Shown: positions 36,637 to 48,318, numbered from the stretch's first letter. The stretch: 64,000 bases of DNA from Kosakonia cowanii JCM 10956 = DSM 18146 (GCF_001975225.1 NZ_CP019445.1:3906001-3970000); one strand, 5' to 3'. Notes: generated by a model not told the origin, from the letters alone. Numbers and translations: made by a program.

Positions 36637-37428
36637 TCAGAACGGATAATCGTTATAACCCATCTGTTCAGAAATTTTACGCGCTGCCTGATGCAGCATT
36701 TCCACGTATTCGTGCAGGCGCTCTTCGGAGAAACGCAGGGTCGGGAAAGAGATACTCAGACCGGCGATAACCACGCCAAAACGGTCAAACACCGGTACAC
36801 CGATGCAGCGTAACCCCTCTTCCTGCTCTTCGTTATCTTCGCCGTAGCCCTGCTGGCGCACGATATCCAGCATCGGCAGCAGATCTTCGGTGCTGGTAAT
36901 GGTGCGATCGGTGCTGCGCTTATATTCAACGCCTTCCAGAATCTGTTTCACTTCATCGCGATCGCGCCAGGCCAGCAGCACTTTACCAATCGCGGTGCTA
37001 TAGAGCGGATTACGACGACCGATACGCGAATACATGCGCAGGTTATACATCGAATCGATTTTGTGAATATAAACGATGCTGTCTTCATCGAGAGCACCCA
37101 GATGGATGGTCTCTTTCGTCAGGCGAGAGAGTTCACGCATCTGGATATCCGCGCTGCGGATTAAATCAACGTTTTGCAGTGCACGCGCGCCAAGTTCAAA
37201 TAACTTCAGCGTCAGGGAGTATTTCTCTGACTCCCCTTCCTGTGCTACGTAGCCTAACGATTTCATGGTCTGCAAAAAGCGATAAACGGTGCTTTTTGAC
37301 ATCATGACGCGCTGTGAAAGCTCGGTAATGCCGATTTCACGCTCTTCACCCAAAGCCTGCAGAATGCCAAAGACCTTCAGTACAGAAGAGACAGAATCTG
37401 GCTGCTTGTCCAAATCCGCGATTGCCAT
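36637..37428 (-). CDS. kdgR: IclR-family repressor KdgR
   Basis: Repressor of genes for pectin and 2-keto-3-deoxygluconate catabolism, released by KDG. 263 codons as in E. coli. N-terminal winged helix-turn-helix (ITELSQRVMMSKSTVYRFLQTM, residues 37-60) and a C-terminal GAF-like effector domain (about 90-260) with GLRCIGVPVFDRFG. In E. coli yebQ is the divergent neighbour. Here no gene lies between kdgR and htpX. Confidence 0.96.
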   Translation of the reverse strand: MAIADLDKQPDSVSSVLKVFGILQALGEEREIGITELSQRVMMSKSTVYRFLQTMKSLGYVAQEGESEKYSLTLKLFELGARALQNVDLIRSADIQMRELSRLTKETIHLGALDEDSIVYIHKIDSMYNLRMYSRIGRRNPLYSTAIGKVLLAWRDRDEVKQILEGVEYKRSTDRTITSTEDLLPMLDIVRQQGYGEDNEEQEEGLRCIGVPVFDRFGVVIAGLSISFPTLRFSEERLHEYVEMLHQAARKISEQMGYNDYPF

Positions 37429-37651
37429 TAATTACCTCATCGCCTGTGTTTTATAAAAATCAGAATAGGTTTTTATTATAAATTCGTCGACCATCCGCCG
37501 CAATGCGCGAATGCCGGGTTCGTTACAAATCTGCGACATTACGCCTGAAAGACGCTGATGCCGCGTTCGGAGAAATAATTACGCGATAATCTGCTGGATT
37601 AACTGCGTACAACCCATACCATTCCTGCCGGTGAGCGCTGGTGACAAACAA
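37429..37651. other. Gap kdgR-htpX, yebQ absent
   Basis: About 220 bases containing the kdgR promoter. The MFS transporter gene yebQ that stands here in E. coli is missing and I see no remnant of it. Confidence 0.6.
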
Positions 37652-37685
37652 TAAAAAAGCGCGTCAATGGACGCGCTTTTATGAG
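37652..37685. terminator. htpX terminator
   Basis: AAAAAAGCGCGTC, loop AATG, GACGCGCTTTTAT. Good stem downstream of htpX on the minus strand. Confidence 0.85.
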
Positions 37686-37696
37686 TTGTTATGACG

Positions 37697-38578
37697 TTAT
37701 TTGAGGTAGGCGCCTGAGCGCAACGCTTCAATACGTTTATCCAGCGGCGGGTGCGTCATAAAGAGTTCGCTCAGCGACTTTGACTTACCGTTAATGCAAA
37801 ATGCCATCATGCTGCTCGCTTCCTGTGGTTCATAGCTGGTTTTCAGCCTTTGCAGCGCAGCGATCATCTTCTCGCGTCCTACCAGTCGGGCTGAACCCGC
37901 ATCGGCATGGAATTCACGGTAGCGGGAGAACCACATGGTGATGACGCTCGCCAGAATACCAAATACCAGTTCGAGCACGGTCGCGACGGCAAAGTAGACC
38001 AGCGGGTTACCGTTGCTCTCTTCGCCCTCATCACGGTCTCCGCCCATGAAGCCAGCGGCAATCTGGGCAATAATGCGCGAGATAAAGATAACGAAGGTGT
38101 TCACAATGCCCTGAATCAGCGTCATGGTCACCATGTCACCGTTGGCAATATGGCTGATTTCATGGGCGATGACCGCTTCGGCCTCATCGCGGCTCATGTT
38201 TTGCAGCAGGCCGGTACTGACGGCGACCAGGGAAGCATCACGGCGCGCACCGGTGGCGAAGGCGTTAATATCCGGCGCGTGATAAATCGCCACCTGCGGC
38301 ATCGCAATGCCTGCCTGGCGAGACTGCTGCGCAACGGTATCCATCAGCCAGCGCTGCATATCGTTGGCTGGTTGCTCAATGACTTCACCACCTACAGATT
38401 TCAGCGCCATCCATTTCGACATCAACAGCGAAATGAACGAGCCGCCAAAACCGAACAGCAGCGCCATAATCATTAACCCCTGAACGCTGCTCGACTGAAT
38501 GCCCGTCAGGCTAAGCACAAGGCCGAACACCAACATGACAGCCAGGTTAGTCAACAGGAAGAGCGCGATTCGCATCAT
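37697..38578 (-). CDS. htpX: Membrane zinc protease HtpX
   Basis: Inner-membrane M48 metalloprotease for quality control of membrane proteins, acting with FtsH. 293 residues as in E. coli. The zinc motif HEISH is near residue 139 with the third ligand glutamate in [10 protein letters not shown]. Two N-terminal and two central hydrophobic segments. CpxR control is known in E. coli, not evident here by eye. Confidence 0.97.
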   Translation of the reverse strand: MMRIALFLLTNLAVMLVFGLVLSLTGIQSSSVQGLMIMALLFGFGGSFISLLMSKWMALKSVGGEVIEQPANDMQRWLMDTVAQQSRQAGIAMPQVAIYHAPDINAFATGARRDASLVAVSTGLLQNMSRDEAEAVIAHEISHIANGDMVTMTLIQGIVNTFVIFISRIIAQIAAGFMGGDRDEGEESNGNPLVYFAVATVLELVFGILASVITMWFSRYREFHADAGSARLVGREKMIAALQRLKTSYEPQEASSMMAFCINGKSKSLSELFMTHPPLDKRIEALRSGAYLK

Positions 38579-38776
38579 AATTTTCTTTTAACCTCGATTT
38601 AACAAAACGCACTATGCGGTTATCCACATCGTATGGGCGTGCGGGCTATTTTCAAGCAACAATGCTGCGTAAGTCACGAGAAAAACACAACTTTACACTT
38701 TGTAGCAGGATGCTTACGAGGACGGGAGGTTGTTAAAAAAACAGGCACAATTTCTTGTGCCTGTAGGGAGGAGTGA

Positions 38777-40825
38777 CTACTTAGCAGACGCGGCTGATTC
38801 AGCGGGCTGATCTTTTTCAAGATGTGCGAGATCGAGAGCAATATGCACCGTCTCATCAAGATAGGGATCCGGCTCCTGATAATCCTTCGGCAGATCGTCC
38901 AGTTTCTTCAGCGGCGGCTTGCCTTCACGCTTGAAGCGATCGTTGAGGCGCGAGAGACGAATAGCATCATCCTCGGCATTCTCTTTTTCACGCTGCGCCA
39001 GGTTCAGCGACACCATATCGCGTTTTGCTTTAAGAGCTTCAAAACGCGCGATGTCCTTATTGATGTACTGGAACTCAGGATCTTTCGCGATACGCTCATC
39101 ATGTTTTTTCAGCAGCTCAGGACCGAAAGGTTTCAAATCGCCGGCACGCACAAAGGTGGCAGCATTGATGCTGTCCCACGGCAGTGCGTTATCCTCGAAT
39201 TTTTCCCCGGTTTCCGTGACCTGCGTGCCTGTTGGCATGATGATATCCGGCGTTACGCCTTTACGCTGCGTACTGCCGCCGTTCACACGATAGAATTTCT
39301 GGATGGTGTACTGCACCGAACCCAGCGCTGGCCATTCCGGGCGCAACATCTGATCGTAGATACGGTTGAGGGAGCGGTACTGCTGCACGGTGCCCTTCCC
39401 GAAGGTTGGTTCGCCGACAATCAGCGCACGACCATAATCCTGCATTGCTGCCGCAAAAATCTCCGATGCCGAGGCGCTGAAGCGGTCAACCAGCACCACC
39501 AGCGGCCCTTTGTAGTAAACCACGCCATCGGTATCGCTATCTTCACGCACTTTGCCGTTGTTATCGCGCACCTGCACCACCGGGCCGGACGGGATAAAGA
39601 GGCCGGAGAGCGACACCGCTTCCGTCAGCGCCCCGCCACCGTTAGCGCGCAGATCGATAATCACGCTCTTGACGTTCTGTTTTTCCAGCTTTTGCAGTTG
39701 CACTTTCACGTCATCGGTCAGCCCGACGTAGAAGCCAGGAATATCCAGCACGCCGACTTTTTCTTTACCGACGGTTTTAACGGACATTTTCACTGCGCGA
39801 TCTTCAAGGCGGATACGCTCGCGCGTCAGCGTAACAATGCGCGTTTTGGTCCCCTTGCCCGCAGGCAGGATCTCAAGGCGCACTTTGCTGCCTTTCGGCC
39901 CTTTAATCAGCGCAACAACATCATCAAGACGCCAGCCGATAACATCGACCATATTCTGCCCGGTCTGACCAACGCCAACGATGCGATCGCCAACGCTAAT
40001 CGCTTTGCTCTTCGCCGCCGGACCACCGGCAACCATCGAGTTGATCACCGTATAGTCATCATCGCCCTGCAGCACAGCACCGATCCCCTCAAGCGAGAGG
40101 CTCATTTCGGTGTTGAACTGCTCGGTATTGCGCGGCGACAGGTAGTTGGTGTGCGGGTCGATTTCACGCGCAAAGGCGGTCATCGCCAGCGAGAAGACAT
40201 CTTCGCTGTTGGTTTGTGCCAGACGGCGAATGGCGAACTTATAGCGACGAGAGAGCGTCTCGCGGATCTCTTTCTCATCTTTACCGGTGAGCTTGAGGCT
40301 CAGTTCGTCATATTTAACCTTGCTGTCCCACAGCGCATTCAGCTCGGCCTCATCTTTTGGCCACGGTGCTTTGCTGCGATCGAGGTTAAAGGAGTCGTTA
40401 CCGGTGAAGTCCATCGGCCGCTCCAGCACCTTAAGCGCGTACTGATAGCGCTCGAAACGGCGCTGCTGCGCTTTATTGTAGAGGTCGTAAAAGACGTCCA
40501 GCTTGCCGCTGCGCAGTTCATCGCCAATCTCGTTTTTCTTCTGCGAGAACTGCTCAACGTCGCTGGCAAGCAGGACGTTGTGGCTGTAATCAAGCAGATT
40601 AAGATAGCGGGTGAAAATCTTCGCAGAGAAGGCGTTGTCGAGATCGAACTGGCGATAGTGGGAGCGAGTAAAACGCGAAGTGACGCGCTCGCTCACCGTC
40701 GCGTGCTGCGTCTCTTCTTTTAACACCGGGATTTGATCGGCCCGGGTAATATCTTCCACAGCCAGGGCGTGGCCTGTTACGAGTAACAGGCCTGCCAACG
40801 CTGTGCGCTTAAACAAAGTGTTCAT
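38777..40825 (-). CDS. prc: Tail-specific periplasmic protease Prc
   Basis: Periplasmic S41 protease that matures FtsI and degrades proteins with nonpolar C termini, working with NlpI. 682 codons as in E. coli. Signal peptide MNTLFKRTALAGLLLVTGHALA is cleaved before VEDI. The PDZ domain lies at about 235-325 (LEGIGAVLQGDDDYTV). The catalytic serine is in VDRFSASASEIFAAA and the lysine in GEPTFGKGTVQ. The ATG at 40825 is chosen; 16 upstream in-frame residues are not part of the family. It follows proQ by 19 bases. Confidence 0.97.
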   Translation of the reverse strand: MNTLFKRTALAGLLLVTGHALAVEDITRADQIPVLKEETQHATVSERVTSRFTRSHYRQFDLDNAFSAKIFTRYLNLLDYSHNVLLASDVEQFSQKKNEIGDELRSGKLDVFYDLYNKAQQRRFERYQYALKVLERPMDFTGNDSFNLDRSKAPWPKDEAELNALWDSKVKYDELSLKLTGKDEKEIRETLSRRYKFAIRRLAQTNSEDVFSLAMTAFAREIDPHTNYLSPRNTEQFNTEMSLSLEGIGAVLQGDDDYTVINSMVAGGPAAKSKAISVGDRIVGVGQTGQNMVDVIGWRLDDVVALIKGPKGSKVRLEILPAGKGTKTRIVTLTRERIRLEDRAVKMSVKTVGKEKVGVLDIPGFYVGLTDDVKVQLQKLEKQNVKSVIIDLRANGGGALTEAVSLSGLFIPSGPVVQVRDNNGKVREDSDTDGVVYYKGPLVVLVDRFSASASEIFAAAMQDYGRALIVGEPTFGKGTVQQYRSLNRIYDQMLRPEWPALGSVQYTIQKFYRVNGGSTQRKGVTPDIIMPTGTQVTETGEKFEDNALPWDSINAATFVRAGDLKPFGPELLKKHDERIAKDPEFQYINKDIARFEALKAKRDMVSLNLAQREKENAEDDAIRLSRLNDRFKREGKPPLKKLDDLPKDYQEPDPYLDETVHIALDLAHLEKDQPAESAASAK

Positions 40826-40844
40826 GCCAGGCCAGGCCTCCGTT

Positions 40845-41539
40845 TCAGAACAAGAGATGTTCTGCGCGTACAATCATCGACATACCCGAGCTAAGCTGTA
40901 CGCGAACGCCGTCTTTAGTGATTTCAAGCACGGTTGCGCTCATCGCGTTATTGCCCGCTTTCACTTTCAGGTCCTGACCCACGCTCAGCACGGAGATATC
41001 AGAAACTGGCGTATGGCGCTCTTCCTGCTGCGGTGCGCGTTCGCGCTGCGGTTTAGCCGCCGGCTTATCGGCGCGAGGCTTGCGTTGTTCTGCGCCCTCT
41101 TTACGGCGCGGAGCCGGACGAGGTTTGCGCTCACGACGCGGTGCGTCTTCCTGACCAGCAGCAGCGGCAGCTTCACGTTTTTTGGCTTGTTGCTCAGCGC
41201 GTTGCGCCTGAACACGCGCTTTCGCTTCTTCAAGCTGCTTGCGGGCATGCTCAACGTGTTGCTCATCCAGCACGCCACAGGCGTTGCCGTCCAGATCGAC
41301 ACGCGTCGCGCCAGCTTTGATACCGTACAGGTAGCGCCAGCTCGAAGTATAAAGACGTAAAGCGGAACGAAGCTGGGTTTTACTGAGATTCATCTCACCC
41401 TCAACACGCGCCACTAAATCCTGAAAGATACCGATTTTCAGGGGCGTGCCTCGCCTTCAGCACTGAAACAGTGAGGGAAACGTTCGGCCAAAAAAGCGAT
41501 CACTTCTTTACTGCTATTCAACTTAGGTTGATTTTCCAT
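40845..41539 (-). pseudogene. proQ: RNA chaperone ProQ, frameshifted in the FinO domain
   Basis: Global RNA-binding chaperone. The expected start [17 protein letters not shown] is present at 41537-41539 and reads 36 codons to SAEGEARP, then TGA at 41438-41440. The rest ([24 protein letters not shown] and all of the linker and C-terminal domain) continues in another frame to 40845. A run of four C on the coding strand (41441-41444) would restore the frame if it had five. If real, the truncated product would lose the N-terminal third of the FinO-like domain. The alternative GTG start at 41414 would give 189 residues without it. A homopolymer sequencing error is a serious alternative. Confidence 0.8.
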
Positions 41540-41635
41540 GAAATTTCCTGATTACAACGGACGTTGCCAACAAGCGCAGGCATGAACAGGCGTCATTATA
41601 ATGACGCTAACAGTAAATGCTACGTTATCCGTTGA

Positions 41636-42133
41636 TTATCCTGCGACAGTCGCAAAGAATTTTTGATAATCGGTTGCCGCAAGGCACTGTTCCAGATGAG
41701 AAACCAGCTCGCGCAGGCCCTTTTCATCCTCTTCGCTAAAGCGAGAAAATTCGACGCTGTCGATGTCCAGTACGCCAATGATCTGACCACTTACTGTGAT
41801 CGGCAGCACAATTTCAGAGTTACTGGCCGCATCACAGGCGATATGCCCGTCAAATTGATGAACGTCCTCAACCCGCTGCACACGGTTTTGCGCGACCGCG
41901 CTACCACAGACACCGCGCCCGACAGGAATGCGGACGCAGGCGATTTTGCCCTGGAACGGCCCTAACACCAGCGTGTCGCCTTCCAGTAAATAAAAACCGG
42001 CCCAGTTGACCCCATCCAGACGTTCAAACAGCAGCGCGCTGGTATTAGACAACGTCGCTAGAAAACTGGTTTCACCTGCCATTAATGCCTGAAAATCGCG
42101 GTTTAAGTCCGCGTAAAACTCTGCTTTGTTCAT
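41636..42133 (-). CDS. msrC: Free methionine-(R)-sulfoxide reductase MsrC
   Basis: GAF-domain enzyme (formerly YebR) that reduces free methionine-R-sulfoxide. 165 codons as in E. coli. Catalytic cysteines are in GKIACVRIPVGRGVCGSA (near residues 84 and 94) and HIACDAASNSEIVLP (near 118). The ATG at 42133 (MNKAEFYADLNRD) is the conserved start. Upstream of proQ on the same strand and divergent from letA. Confidence 0.96.
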   Translation of the reverse strand: MNKAEFYADLNRDFQALMAGETSFLATLSNTSALLFERLDGVNWAGFYLLEGDTLVLGPFQGKIACVRIPVGRGVCGSAVAQNRVQRVEDVHQFDGHIACDAASNSEIVLPITVSGQIIGVLDIDSVEFSRFSEEDEKGLRELVSHLEQCLAATDYQKFFATVAG

Positions 42134-42264
42134 TATCCAACCACTTTGGTGTCTTACTGAGTAAACGGCTAAGCCTAATAAAATAAGCATTAAATGCGTT
42201 GATGCTCAAGATGTTCTCATCATGAGTTAATATAGATGCATCTAATCCTTTTCTGATCCGGCCG

Positions 42265-43548
42265 ATGGCACTAAAGATACAACACATTTCGCTTAACAAA
42301 AAAATTGCGATCCATCATGTCGGCGAAGCTTTGCCACGGGCACATTATCAGCGCTGCCCGCAATGCGATACGCTTTTTGCGTTACCGGTTATGAAATCGC
42401 ACCAAAGTGCATTTTGTCCCTGCTGCGATGCCAAGATCCGCGATGGACGCGACTGGTCATTAACCCGTCTCGCCGCCATGGCTGTGACGATGCTGATGCT
42501 GATGCCTTTTGCCTGGGGCGAACCGCTGCTTCACTTTTACCTGCTGGGTGTGCGTATTGACGCCAATCTGTTGCAGGGGATCTGGCAAATGACCGCCCAG
42601 GGCGATGCGCTTACCGGGGCGATGGTGCTCTTCTGTACCGTTGGCGCGCCGCTGGTGCTGGTCAGTGCAATCGCCTATTTATGGTTCGGCAACCGCCTCG
42701 GGATGAATCTGCGCCCGGTGTTGCTGATGCTTGAGCGCCTGAAAGAGTGGGTGATGCTCGATATCTACCTGGTCGGGATTGGCGTCGCCTCGATCAAAGT
42801 ACAGGATTACGCTTACCTGCAACCCGGTGTCGGCCTTGTCGCTTTTGTGGCGTTAACCATTCTCAGCGTGATGACGCTTATCCATCTGAACGTTGAGCAG
42901 TTGTGGGAGCGTTTTTATCCGCAGCGTCCGGCTAAGCGCCCCGACCCGCAGCTGCGCGCCTGCCTCGGCTGCCACTTTACCGGCTTGCCTGACGCCCGCG
43001 GCAGATGCCCGCGCTGCCATATTCCGCTGCGTTATCGCCGTCGACACAGCCTGCAGAAGTGCTGGGCGGCGCTGATTGCCTCGATGATTTTTCTGCTGCC
43101 CGCTAACCTGCTGCCGATCTCGGTGGTCTACCTCAACGGTTCACGGCAGGCCGATACCATCATGTCGGGCATTATTTCGCTCGGTAACAGCAATATCGCC
43201 GTGGCGGGCATCGTCTTTATCGCCAGTATTCTGGTGCCGTTTACCAAGGTGATCGTACTGTTTACCTTGCTGGTCAGTATCCATTTCAAATTTGAACAGG
43301 GGCTACGCACTCGCATCCTTCTTCTGCGCTTTGTGACCTGGATTGGGCGGTGGTCGATGCTCGATCTGTTTGTCATCTCGCTGACAATGTCACTGATCAA
43401 TCGCGACCAACTGCTCGCGTTTACCATGGGACCCGCTGCGTTTTATTTCGGCGCGGCGGTTATTTTGACTATTCTTGCTGTGGAATGGCTGGACAGCCGC
43501 TTACTTTGGGATGCACATGAGTCAGGAAAACCACGCTTCGCCGACTGA
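42265..43548 (+). CDS. letA: Lipid transport membrane protein LetA
   Basis: Inner-membrane partner of the MCE tunnel LetB (formerly YebS). 427 residues as in E. coli. Two PqiA-type modules, each with a zinc ribbon (CPQCDTLF and CPCCDAKI near 33-53; CLGCHFTG and CPRCHIPL near 233-253) and four membrane segments. It moves lipids between inner and outer membrane together with LetB. Its end overlaps letB by 32 bases, implying coupled translation. Confidence 0.96.
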   Translation: MALKIQHISLNKKIAIHHVGEALPRAHYQRCPQCDTLFALPVMKSHQSAFCPCCDAKIRDGRDWSLTRLAAMAVTMLMLMPFAWGEPLLHFYLLGVRIDANLLQGIWQMTAQGDALTGAMVLFCTVGAPLVLVSAIAYLWFGNRLGMNLRPVLLMLERLKEWVMLDIYLVGIGVASIKVQDYAYLQPGVGLVAFVALTILSVMTLIHLNVEQLWERFYPQRPAKRPDPQLRACLGCHFTGLPDARGRCPRCHIPLRYRRRHSLQKCWAALIASMIFLLPANLLPISVVYLNGSRQADTIMSGIISLGNSNIAVAGIVFIASILVPFTKVIVLFTLLVSIHFKFEQGLRTRILLLRFVTWIGRWSMLDLFVISLTMSLINRDQLLAFTMGPAAFYFGAAVILTILAVEWLDSRLLWDAHESGKPRFAD

Positions 43549-46150
43549 AGCGCGCATTAAAACAAAACGACGCATTTCACCGTTCTGGTTGCTGCCGGTG
43601 ATCGCTTTACTGATCGCCGGCTGGCTGGTCTGGAGTAGCTATGAAGATCGCGCCAACACCATCACCATCGACTTTATGTCCGCTGACGGCATCGTCGCCG
43701 GGCGCACGCCCATCCGCTATCAGGGGGTGGAAGTCGGCACGGTGCAGGATATTAGCCTAAGCGACGATCTGAAGAAGATTCAGGTACGCGCCAGCATTAA
43801 AGCCGATATGAAAGATGCGCTACGCAACGAGACGCAGTTCTGGCTGGTGACGCCGAAAGCATCGCTGGCGGGCGTCTCGGGGCTGGATGCGCTGGTCGGC
43901 GGTAACTACATCGGTATGATGCCAGGCAAAGGTGAACCGCAGGATCACTTCACTGCCCTCGACACGCAGCCGAAATACCGCCTCAATAATGGCGACTTGA
44001 TGATCCATCTGCACGCACCTGATCTCGGCTCACTCAACAGCGGATCGCTGGTCTATTTCCGCAAGATCCCCGTTGGCCGCGTGTATGACTACGCCATCAA
44101 CAAAAATAAACAGGGCGTCACGGTAGATGTGTTGATTGAGCGCCGCTTTACCAATCTGGTGAAAAAAGGCAGCCGCTTCTGGAATATCTCGGGTGTGAAA
44201 GCGGACGTCGGTCTGAGCGGTGCGAAAGTGGAGCTGGAGAGCCTGGCCGCGCTGGTCAACGGCGCTATTGCCTTCGACTCGCCGGATAACTCCGAACCGG
44301 CAGCAGCCGATGATGAATTTGGCTTATACAAAGATTTGGCCCACAGCCAGCGCGGCGTGATCATCAAGCTCGATCTGCCGAGCGGCCAGGGGCTGAAAGC
44401 TGGCTCAACCCCGCTGATGTATCAGGGGCTGGAAGTGGGTGAACTGACGGACATCACCCTCAATCCTGGCGGCAAAGTGACCGGTGAGCTGACCGTCGAT
44501 CCGGGTGTGGTCAATCTGCTGCGTGATAATACGCGCATTGAGATGCGCAATCCAAAAGTCTCCCTGAGCAATACCAATCTCAGCTCGCTGCTGACCGGCA
44601 GCACGCTGGAGCTTATTCCCGGCGAAGGCCAGCCGCGCGATCAGTTCGTTGTGCTGCCCGCGGATAAAAACCTGCTGCAGGAGCCGGGCGTCATCACCCT
44701 GACGCTCACCGCGCCGGAGAGTTATGGCATCGATGCCGGGCAACCGCTGGTGTTGCACGGTGTGCAGGTCGGCCAGGTGCTGGAGCGTAAGCTGACCAAT
44801 AAAGGTGTCTCCTTCGCCGTGGCCATCGATCCGCAATATCGCGATCTGGTGCATGGTGACAGCAAGTTTGTGGTCAACAGCCGTGTGGATGTGAAACTGG
44901 GGCTGGATGGCGTTGAGTTCCTTGCTGCCAGCGCCAGTGAGTGGATCAGCGGCGGCATCCGCATTCTTCCGGGCGATAAAGGGGAGATGAAACCCACCTA
45001 CCCGCTCTTCGCCAACCTTGATAAAGCGCTGGAGAACAGCCTTAGCGATCTGCCCACCACCACTCTGACGCTGACGGCGGATACGCTGCCGGATGTGCAG
45101 GCGGGTTCGGTCGTGCTCTATCGTAAATTTGAAGTGGGTGAAGTGATCACCGTGCGTCCGCGCGCCAATGCGTTTGATATCGATCTGCATATCAAACCGG
45201 AATATCGCAATCTGCTTACTGCCGACAGTGTCTTCTGGGCGGAGGGCGGCGCGAAGGTGCAACTTAACGGCAGCGGATTAACCGTGCAGGCTTCACCGCT
45301 TTCGCGGGCGATCAAGGGCGCCATTAGCTTCGACAACCGCAGCGGCGCCGGTGCCCGCTTGCGTAAAGGTGACAAACGTATCCTTTACGCTTCAGAAACT
45401 GAAGCGCGCGCCGTCGGCGGCCAGATCACCCTGCATGCTTTCGACGCCGGCAAGCTGGCGGAAGGGATGCCGATTCGCTACCTCGGCATTGATATCGGCC
45501 AGGTGCAGGAGCTTCGCCTGCTGACGGATAAAAACGAAGTGCAGGCCAGCGCCGTGCTCTACCCGGAATATGTGCGCAACTTCGCCCGCGCCGGATCGCG
45601 CTTCTCGGTGATCACGCCGCAGATCTCCGCGGGTGGTGTTGAGCATCTCGATACTATCCTGCAGCCCTATATCAACGTTGAGCCGGGGCACGGCGATGCG
45701 CGTCGCGATTTTGAACTCGCCGAAGCGACAATTACTGATTCCCGTTACCTTGATGGGTTGAACATTGTGGTTGAAGCGCCAGAAGTGGGTTCGATGAATA
45801 TCGGCACCCCGGTGCTGTTCCGCGGTATTGAAGTGGGAACGGTGACCGGCCTTGCGCTGGGTACCCTCTCCGACCGGGTGATGATCGCCATGCGCGTCAG
45901 CAAGCGTTACCAGCATCTGGTGCGCAACAATTCGGTCTTCTGGTTAGCCTCCGGTTACACGCTGGACTTTGGCCTGACCGGCGGGGTGGTGAAAACCGGT
46001 ACATTTAACCAGTTTATTCGCGGCGGGATCGCCTTCGCGACGCCACCGGAAACGCCGCTGGCACCGAAAGCGCAGCCGGGCAAACACTTCCTGCTGCTGG
46101 AGAGTGAACCAAAAGAGTGGCGGCAGTGGGGAACCGCGCTACCACGTTAA
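43517..46150 (+). CDS. letB: MCE-domain lipid tunnel protein LetB
   Basis: Periplasm-spanning tube of stacked MCE rings (formerly YebT). 877 residues as in E. coli. One N-terminal membrane helix ([18 protein letters not shown]) and then seven MCE domains, seen as repeats of the pattern G.P..Y.GVEVG.V (examples [64 protein letters not shown]). The ATG at 43517 ([12 protein letters not shown]) lies inside the letA end. Confidence 0.97.
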   Translation: MSQENHASPTEARIKTKRRISPFWLLPVIALLIAGWLVWSSYEDRANTITIDFMSADGIVAGRTPIRYQGVEVGTVQDISLSDDLKKIQVRASIKADMKDALRNETQFWLVTPKASLAGVSGLDALVGGNYIGMMPGKGEPQDHFTALDTQPKYRLNNGDLMIHLHAPDLGSLNSGSLVYFRKIPVGRVYDYAINKNKQGVTVDVLIERRFTNLVKKGSRFWNISGVKADVGLSGAKVELESLAALVNGAIAFDSPDNSEPAAADDEFGLYKDLAHSQRGVIIKLDLPSGQGLKAGSTPLMYQGLEVGELTDITLNPGGKVTGELTVDPGVVNLLRDNTRIEMRNPKVSLSNTNLSSLLTGSTLELIPGEGQPRDQFVVLPADKNLLQEPGVITLTLTAPESYGIDAGQPLVLHGVQVGQVLERKLTNKGVSFAVAIDPQYRDLVHGDSKFVVNSRVDVKLGLDGVEFLAASASEWISGGIRILPGDKGEMKPTYPLFANLDKALENSLSDLPTTTLTLTADTLPDVQAGSVVLYRKFEVGEVITVRPRANAFDIDLHIKPEYRNLLTADSVFWAEGGAKVQLNGSGLTVQASPLSRAIKGAISFDNRSGAGARLRKGDKRILYASETEARAVGGQITLHAFDAGKLAEGMPIRYLGIDIGQVQELRLLTDKNEVQASAVLYPEYVRNFARAGSRFSVITPQISAGGVEHLDTILQPYINVEPGHGDARRDFELAEATITDSRYLDGLNIVVEAPEVGSMNIGTPVLFRGIEVGTVTGLALGTLSDRVMIAMRVSKRYQHLVRNNSVFWLASGYTLDFGLTGGVVKTGTFNQFIRGGIAFATPPETPLAPKAQPGKHFLLLESEPKEWRQWGTALPR

Positions 46151-46227
46151 GCTGAGTGCTCCGGCGTGCCCGCGCCGGAGCCTTTATGCTACACTGCGCG
46201 CCTCTTTTTTTCCTTCTGGGGCGCCCC

Positions 46228-47667
46228 GTGGCTCAAAACGCTGTTTACCTTCCTGAAGAATTTCTCGCCCAGATGCGCCTGGCAATGCCTCAGCATCTCG
46301 ATTTTGATGAGTTTATTGCCGCCTGCCAGCGCCCGCTGCGCCGCAGTATTCGCGTCAATACGCTGAAAATTTCCGTCGATGCATTTCTCGAGCTGGTCGC
46401 GCCCTATGGCTGGCAGTTAACGCCGGTGCCGTGGTGCGCGGAGGGTTTCTGGATCGAGCGCGACGAGGAGGAGAGCCTGCCTTTAGGCAGCACGGCGGAG
46501 CATCTGAGCGGCCTGTTTTACATCCAGGAAGCAAGCTCAATGCTGCCGGTTGCCGCGCTGTTTGCCGGGGAAACGATGCCGCTGCGTGTGATGGATGTTG
46601 CTGCCGCACCAGGTTCGAAAACCACGCAGATTGCCGCCCGCATGGGGAATCAGGGCGCCATCCTTGCGAATGAGTTCTCTGCCAGCCGGGTAAAAGTGCT
46701 GCATGCCAATATCAGCCGTTGTGGCATCCAGAATGTGGCGTTAACCCATTTCGACGGCCGCGTGTTTGGCGCTGCGTTACCCGAGATGTTTGATGCCATT
46801 CTGCTGGATGCCCCCTGCTCCGGCGAAGGGGTGGTGCGTAAAGATGCCGATGCGCTGAAAAACTGGTCCCACGCCAGCAATCTGGAGATTGCCGCCACCC
46901 AGCGCGAGCTTATCGACAGCGCCTTTCATGCCCTGCGCCCTGGCGGCGTGCTGGTCTACTCCACCTGCACGCTGAACCGCGACGAAAACGAAACCGTCTG
47001 TCACTGGTTAGCGCAGCAGTACCCTGATGCCGTTGAGTTCGAACCGCTCGGTAAGCTGTTCGAGGGCGCAGAGCAGGCGCTGACAGCAGAGGGCTTTCTG
47101 CATGTCTTTCCGCAAATTTTTGACTGCGAAGGGTTCTTCGTCGCCCGCCTGCGTAAAACCGCAGCGGTAGAGCGCTTGCCGGCCCCGACCTACAAAGTTG
47201 GTCAATTTCCGTTTGCGCCGCTGAAGACGCGCGAAAGCGCTGCCGTCACCGCCGCAGCGGCTGAGGTCGGCTTACGCTGGGGTGATTCTCTGCGTCTGTG
47301 GCAGCGTGATAAAGAGATCTGGTTATTCCCTGCCGCCATTGAAGATCTGATCGGAAAAGTCCGCTTTTCCCGCCTCGGCATGCGCCTCGCGGAGACCCAT
47401 AACAAGGGCTATCGCTGGCAGCATGAGGCGGTGATTGCCCTGGCAGGTGATAACAATCCGCTGGCCTTTGAGCTGACGACAGAGGAAGCGGAAGCGTGGT
47501 ATCGCGGCCGCGATATTTACCCGCAGGCCTTGCCAGCCGGGGATGAAGCGATTGTGACCTTCCAGGGACAGGCGCTGGGGCTTGCGAAAAAAGTGGGTTC
47601 ACGGCTGAAAAACAGCTACCCGCGCGAGCTGGTGCGAGACGGTCAGCTTTTCGCCGGCAAGGCGTGA
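46228..47667 (+). CDS. rsmF: 16S rRNA (cytosine1407-C5)-methyltransferase
   Basis: Makes m5C1407 in 16S rRNA. 479 residues as in E. coli. SAM site [19 protein letters not shown] near 120, catalytic cysteines in [13 protein letters not shown] (near 196) and [12 protein letters not shown] (near 247), and a C-terminal PUA-type domain. The start is GTG at 46228-46230 ([12 protein letters not shown]), because further upstream residues have no homology. It begins 77 bases after letB. Confidence 0.95.
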   Translation: MAQNAVYLPEEFLAQMRLAMPQHLDFDEFIAACQRPLRRSIRVNTLKISVDAFLELVAPYGWQLTPVPWCAEGFWIERDEEESLPLGSTAEHLSGLFYIQEASSMLPVAALFAGETMPLRVMDVAAAPGSKTTQIAARMGNQGAILANEFSASRVKVLHANISRCGIQNVALTHFDGRVFGAALPEMFDAILLDAPCSGEGVVRKDADALKNWSHASNLEIAATQRELIDSAFHALRPGGVLVYSTCTLNRDENETVCHWLAQQYPDAVEFEPLGKLFEGAEQALTAEGFLHVFPQIFDCEGFFVARLRKTAAVERLPAPTYKVGQFPFAPLKTRESAAVTAAAAEVGLRWGDSLRLWQRDKEIWLFPAAIEDLIGKVRFSRLGMRLAETHNKGYRWQHEAVIALAGDNNPLAFELTTEEAEAWYRGRDIYPQALPAGDEAIVTFQGQALGLAKKVGSRLKNSYPRELVRDGQLFAGKA

Positions 47668-47781
47668 CGCAGCGCATAAAAAACGCATTTTTTGACTGGC
47701 GACTTTCCGGCTGTTGTACCAGGCTGAAATGTGGGCGGCTTTACTGGTCGTACCACATTTTAACGATCGACGGAGAGCATT

Positions 47782-48021
47782 ATGACGAAAACCAGCGTGC
47801 GCATTGGCGCATTCGAAATCGATGATGCCGAGTTGCAGGGAGAGAGTCAGGGTGAGCGCAAACTGCATATTCCATGCAGTTCAGACCCCGATTTATGTAT
47901 GCAGCTTGATGCCTGGGACGCGGAAACCAGCATTCCTGCGATCCTTAACGGCGAGCATTCTGTCCTTTATCGCGAACATTATGACGAGCAGTCTGATACC
48001 TGGATCATGCGTCTTGCCTGA
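47782..48021 (+). CDS. yebV: YebV family protein
   Basis: 79-residue conserved enterobacterial protein of unknown role, with MTKTSVRIGAFEIDDAELQG and the end DTWIMRLA. E. coli has 78 residues. GGAGAG nine bases before the ATG. Follows rsmF by 114 bases. Confidence 0.93.
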   Translation: MTKTSVRIGAFEIDDAELQGESQGERKLHIPCSSDPDLCMQLDAWDAETSIPAILNGEHSVLYREHYDEQSDTWIMRLA

Positions 48022-48126
48022 TCCTTTGAGAACCCGTCCGTGAGACGGGTTATTTACCTGCCTGATTTCCCCTGCCCCCATTCATCCCCTACACTTATCG
48101 TTACGTTGTACAGAACCGAGGATGGA

Positions 48127-48318
48127 ATGTTCGCGCTGGTCTTATTTGTTTGCTACCTGGACGGTGGATGTGACGACATCGTGGTTGATGTCTTTAATAG
48201 TGAGCAACAGTGCCTGGCTGCGATGGACGATCAGCGTATGCGTCACGGCGGTTGTTTTCCCGTAGAAGATTTTATTGATGGCTTCTGGCACCCGGCGCGC
48301 GACTATAGTGATTTTTAA
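48127..48318 (+). CDS. yebW: YebW family protein
   Basis: 63-residue conserved protein of unknown function, MFALVLFVCYLDGGCDDIVVD, with three cysteines and a mostly soluble character after a hydrophobic start. The ATG at 48127 with GAGGATGG just upstream gives the E. coli length. The longer frame starting at 48040 is not supported. Abuts pphA tail to tail. Confidence 0.92.
   Translation: MFALVLFVCYLDGGCDDIVVDVFNSEQQCLAAMDDQRMRHGGCFPVEDFIDGFWHPARDYSDF

Noticed and set aside
38822..40723. 633-codon open frame antisense to prc
   Set aside because: It is the mirror of a highly conserved gene with strong third-position GC bias. The translation has no family resemblance and no ribosome site.
44405..45262. 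285-codon open frame antisense to letB
   Set aside because: Shadow frame, His and Arg rich, interrupted conservation.
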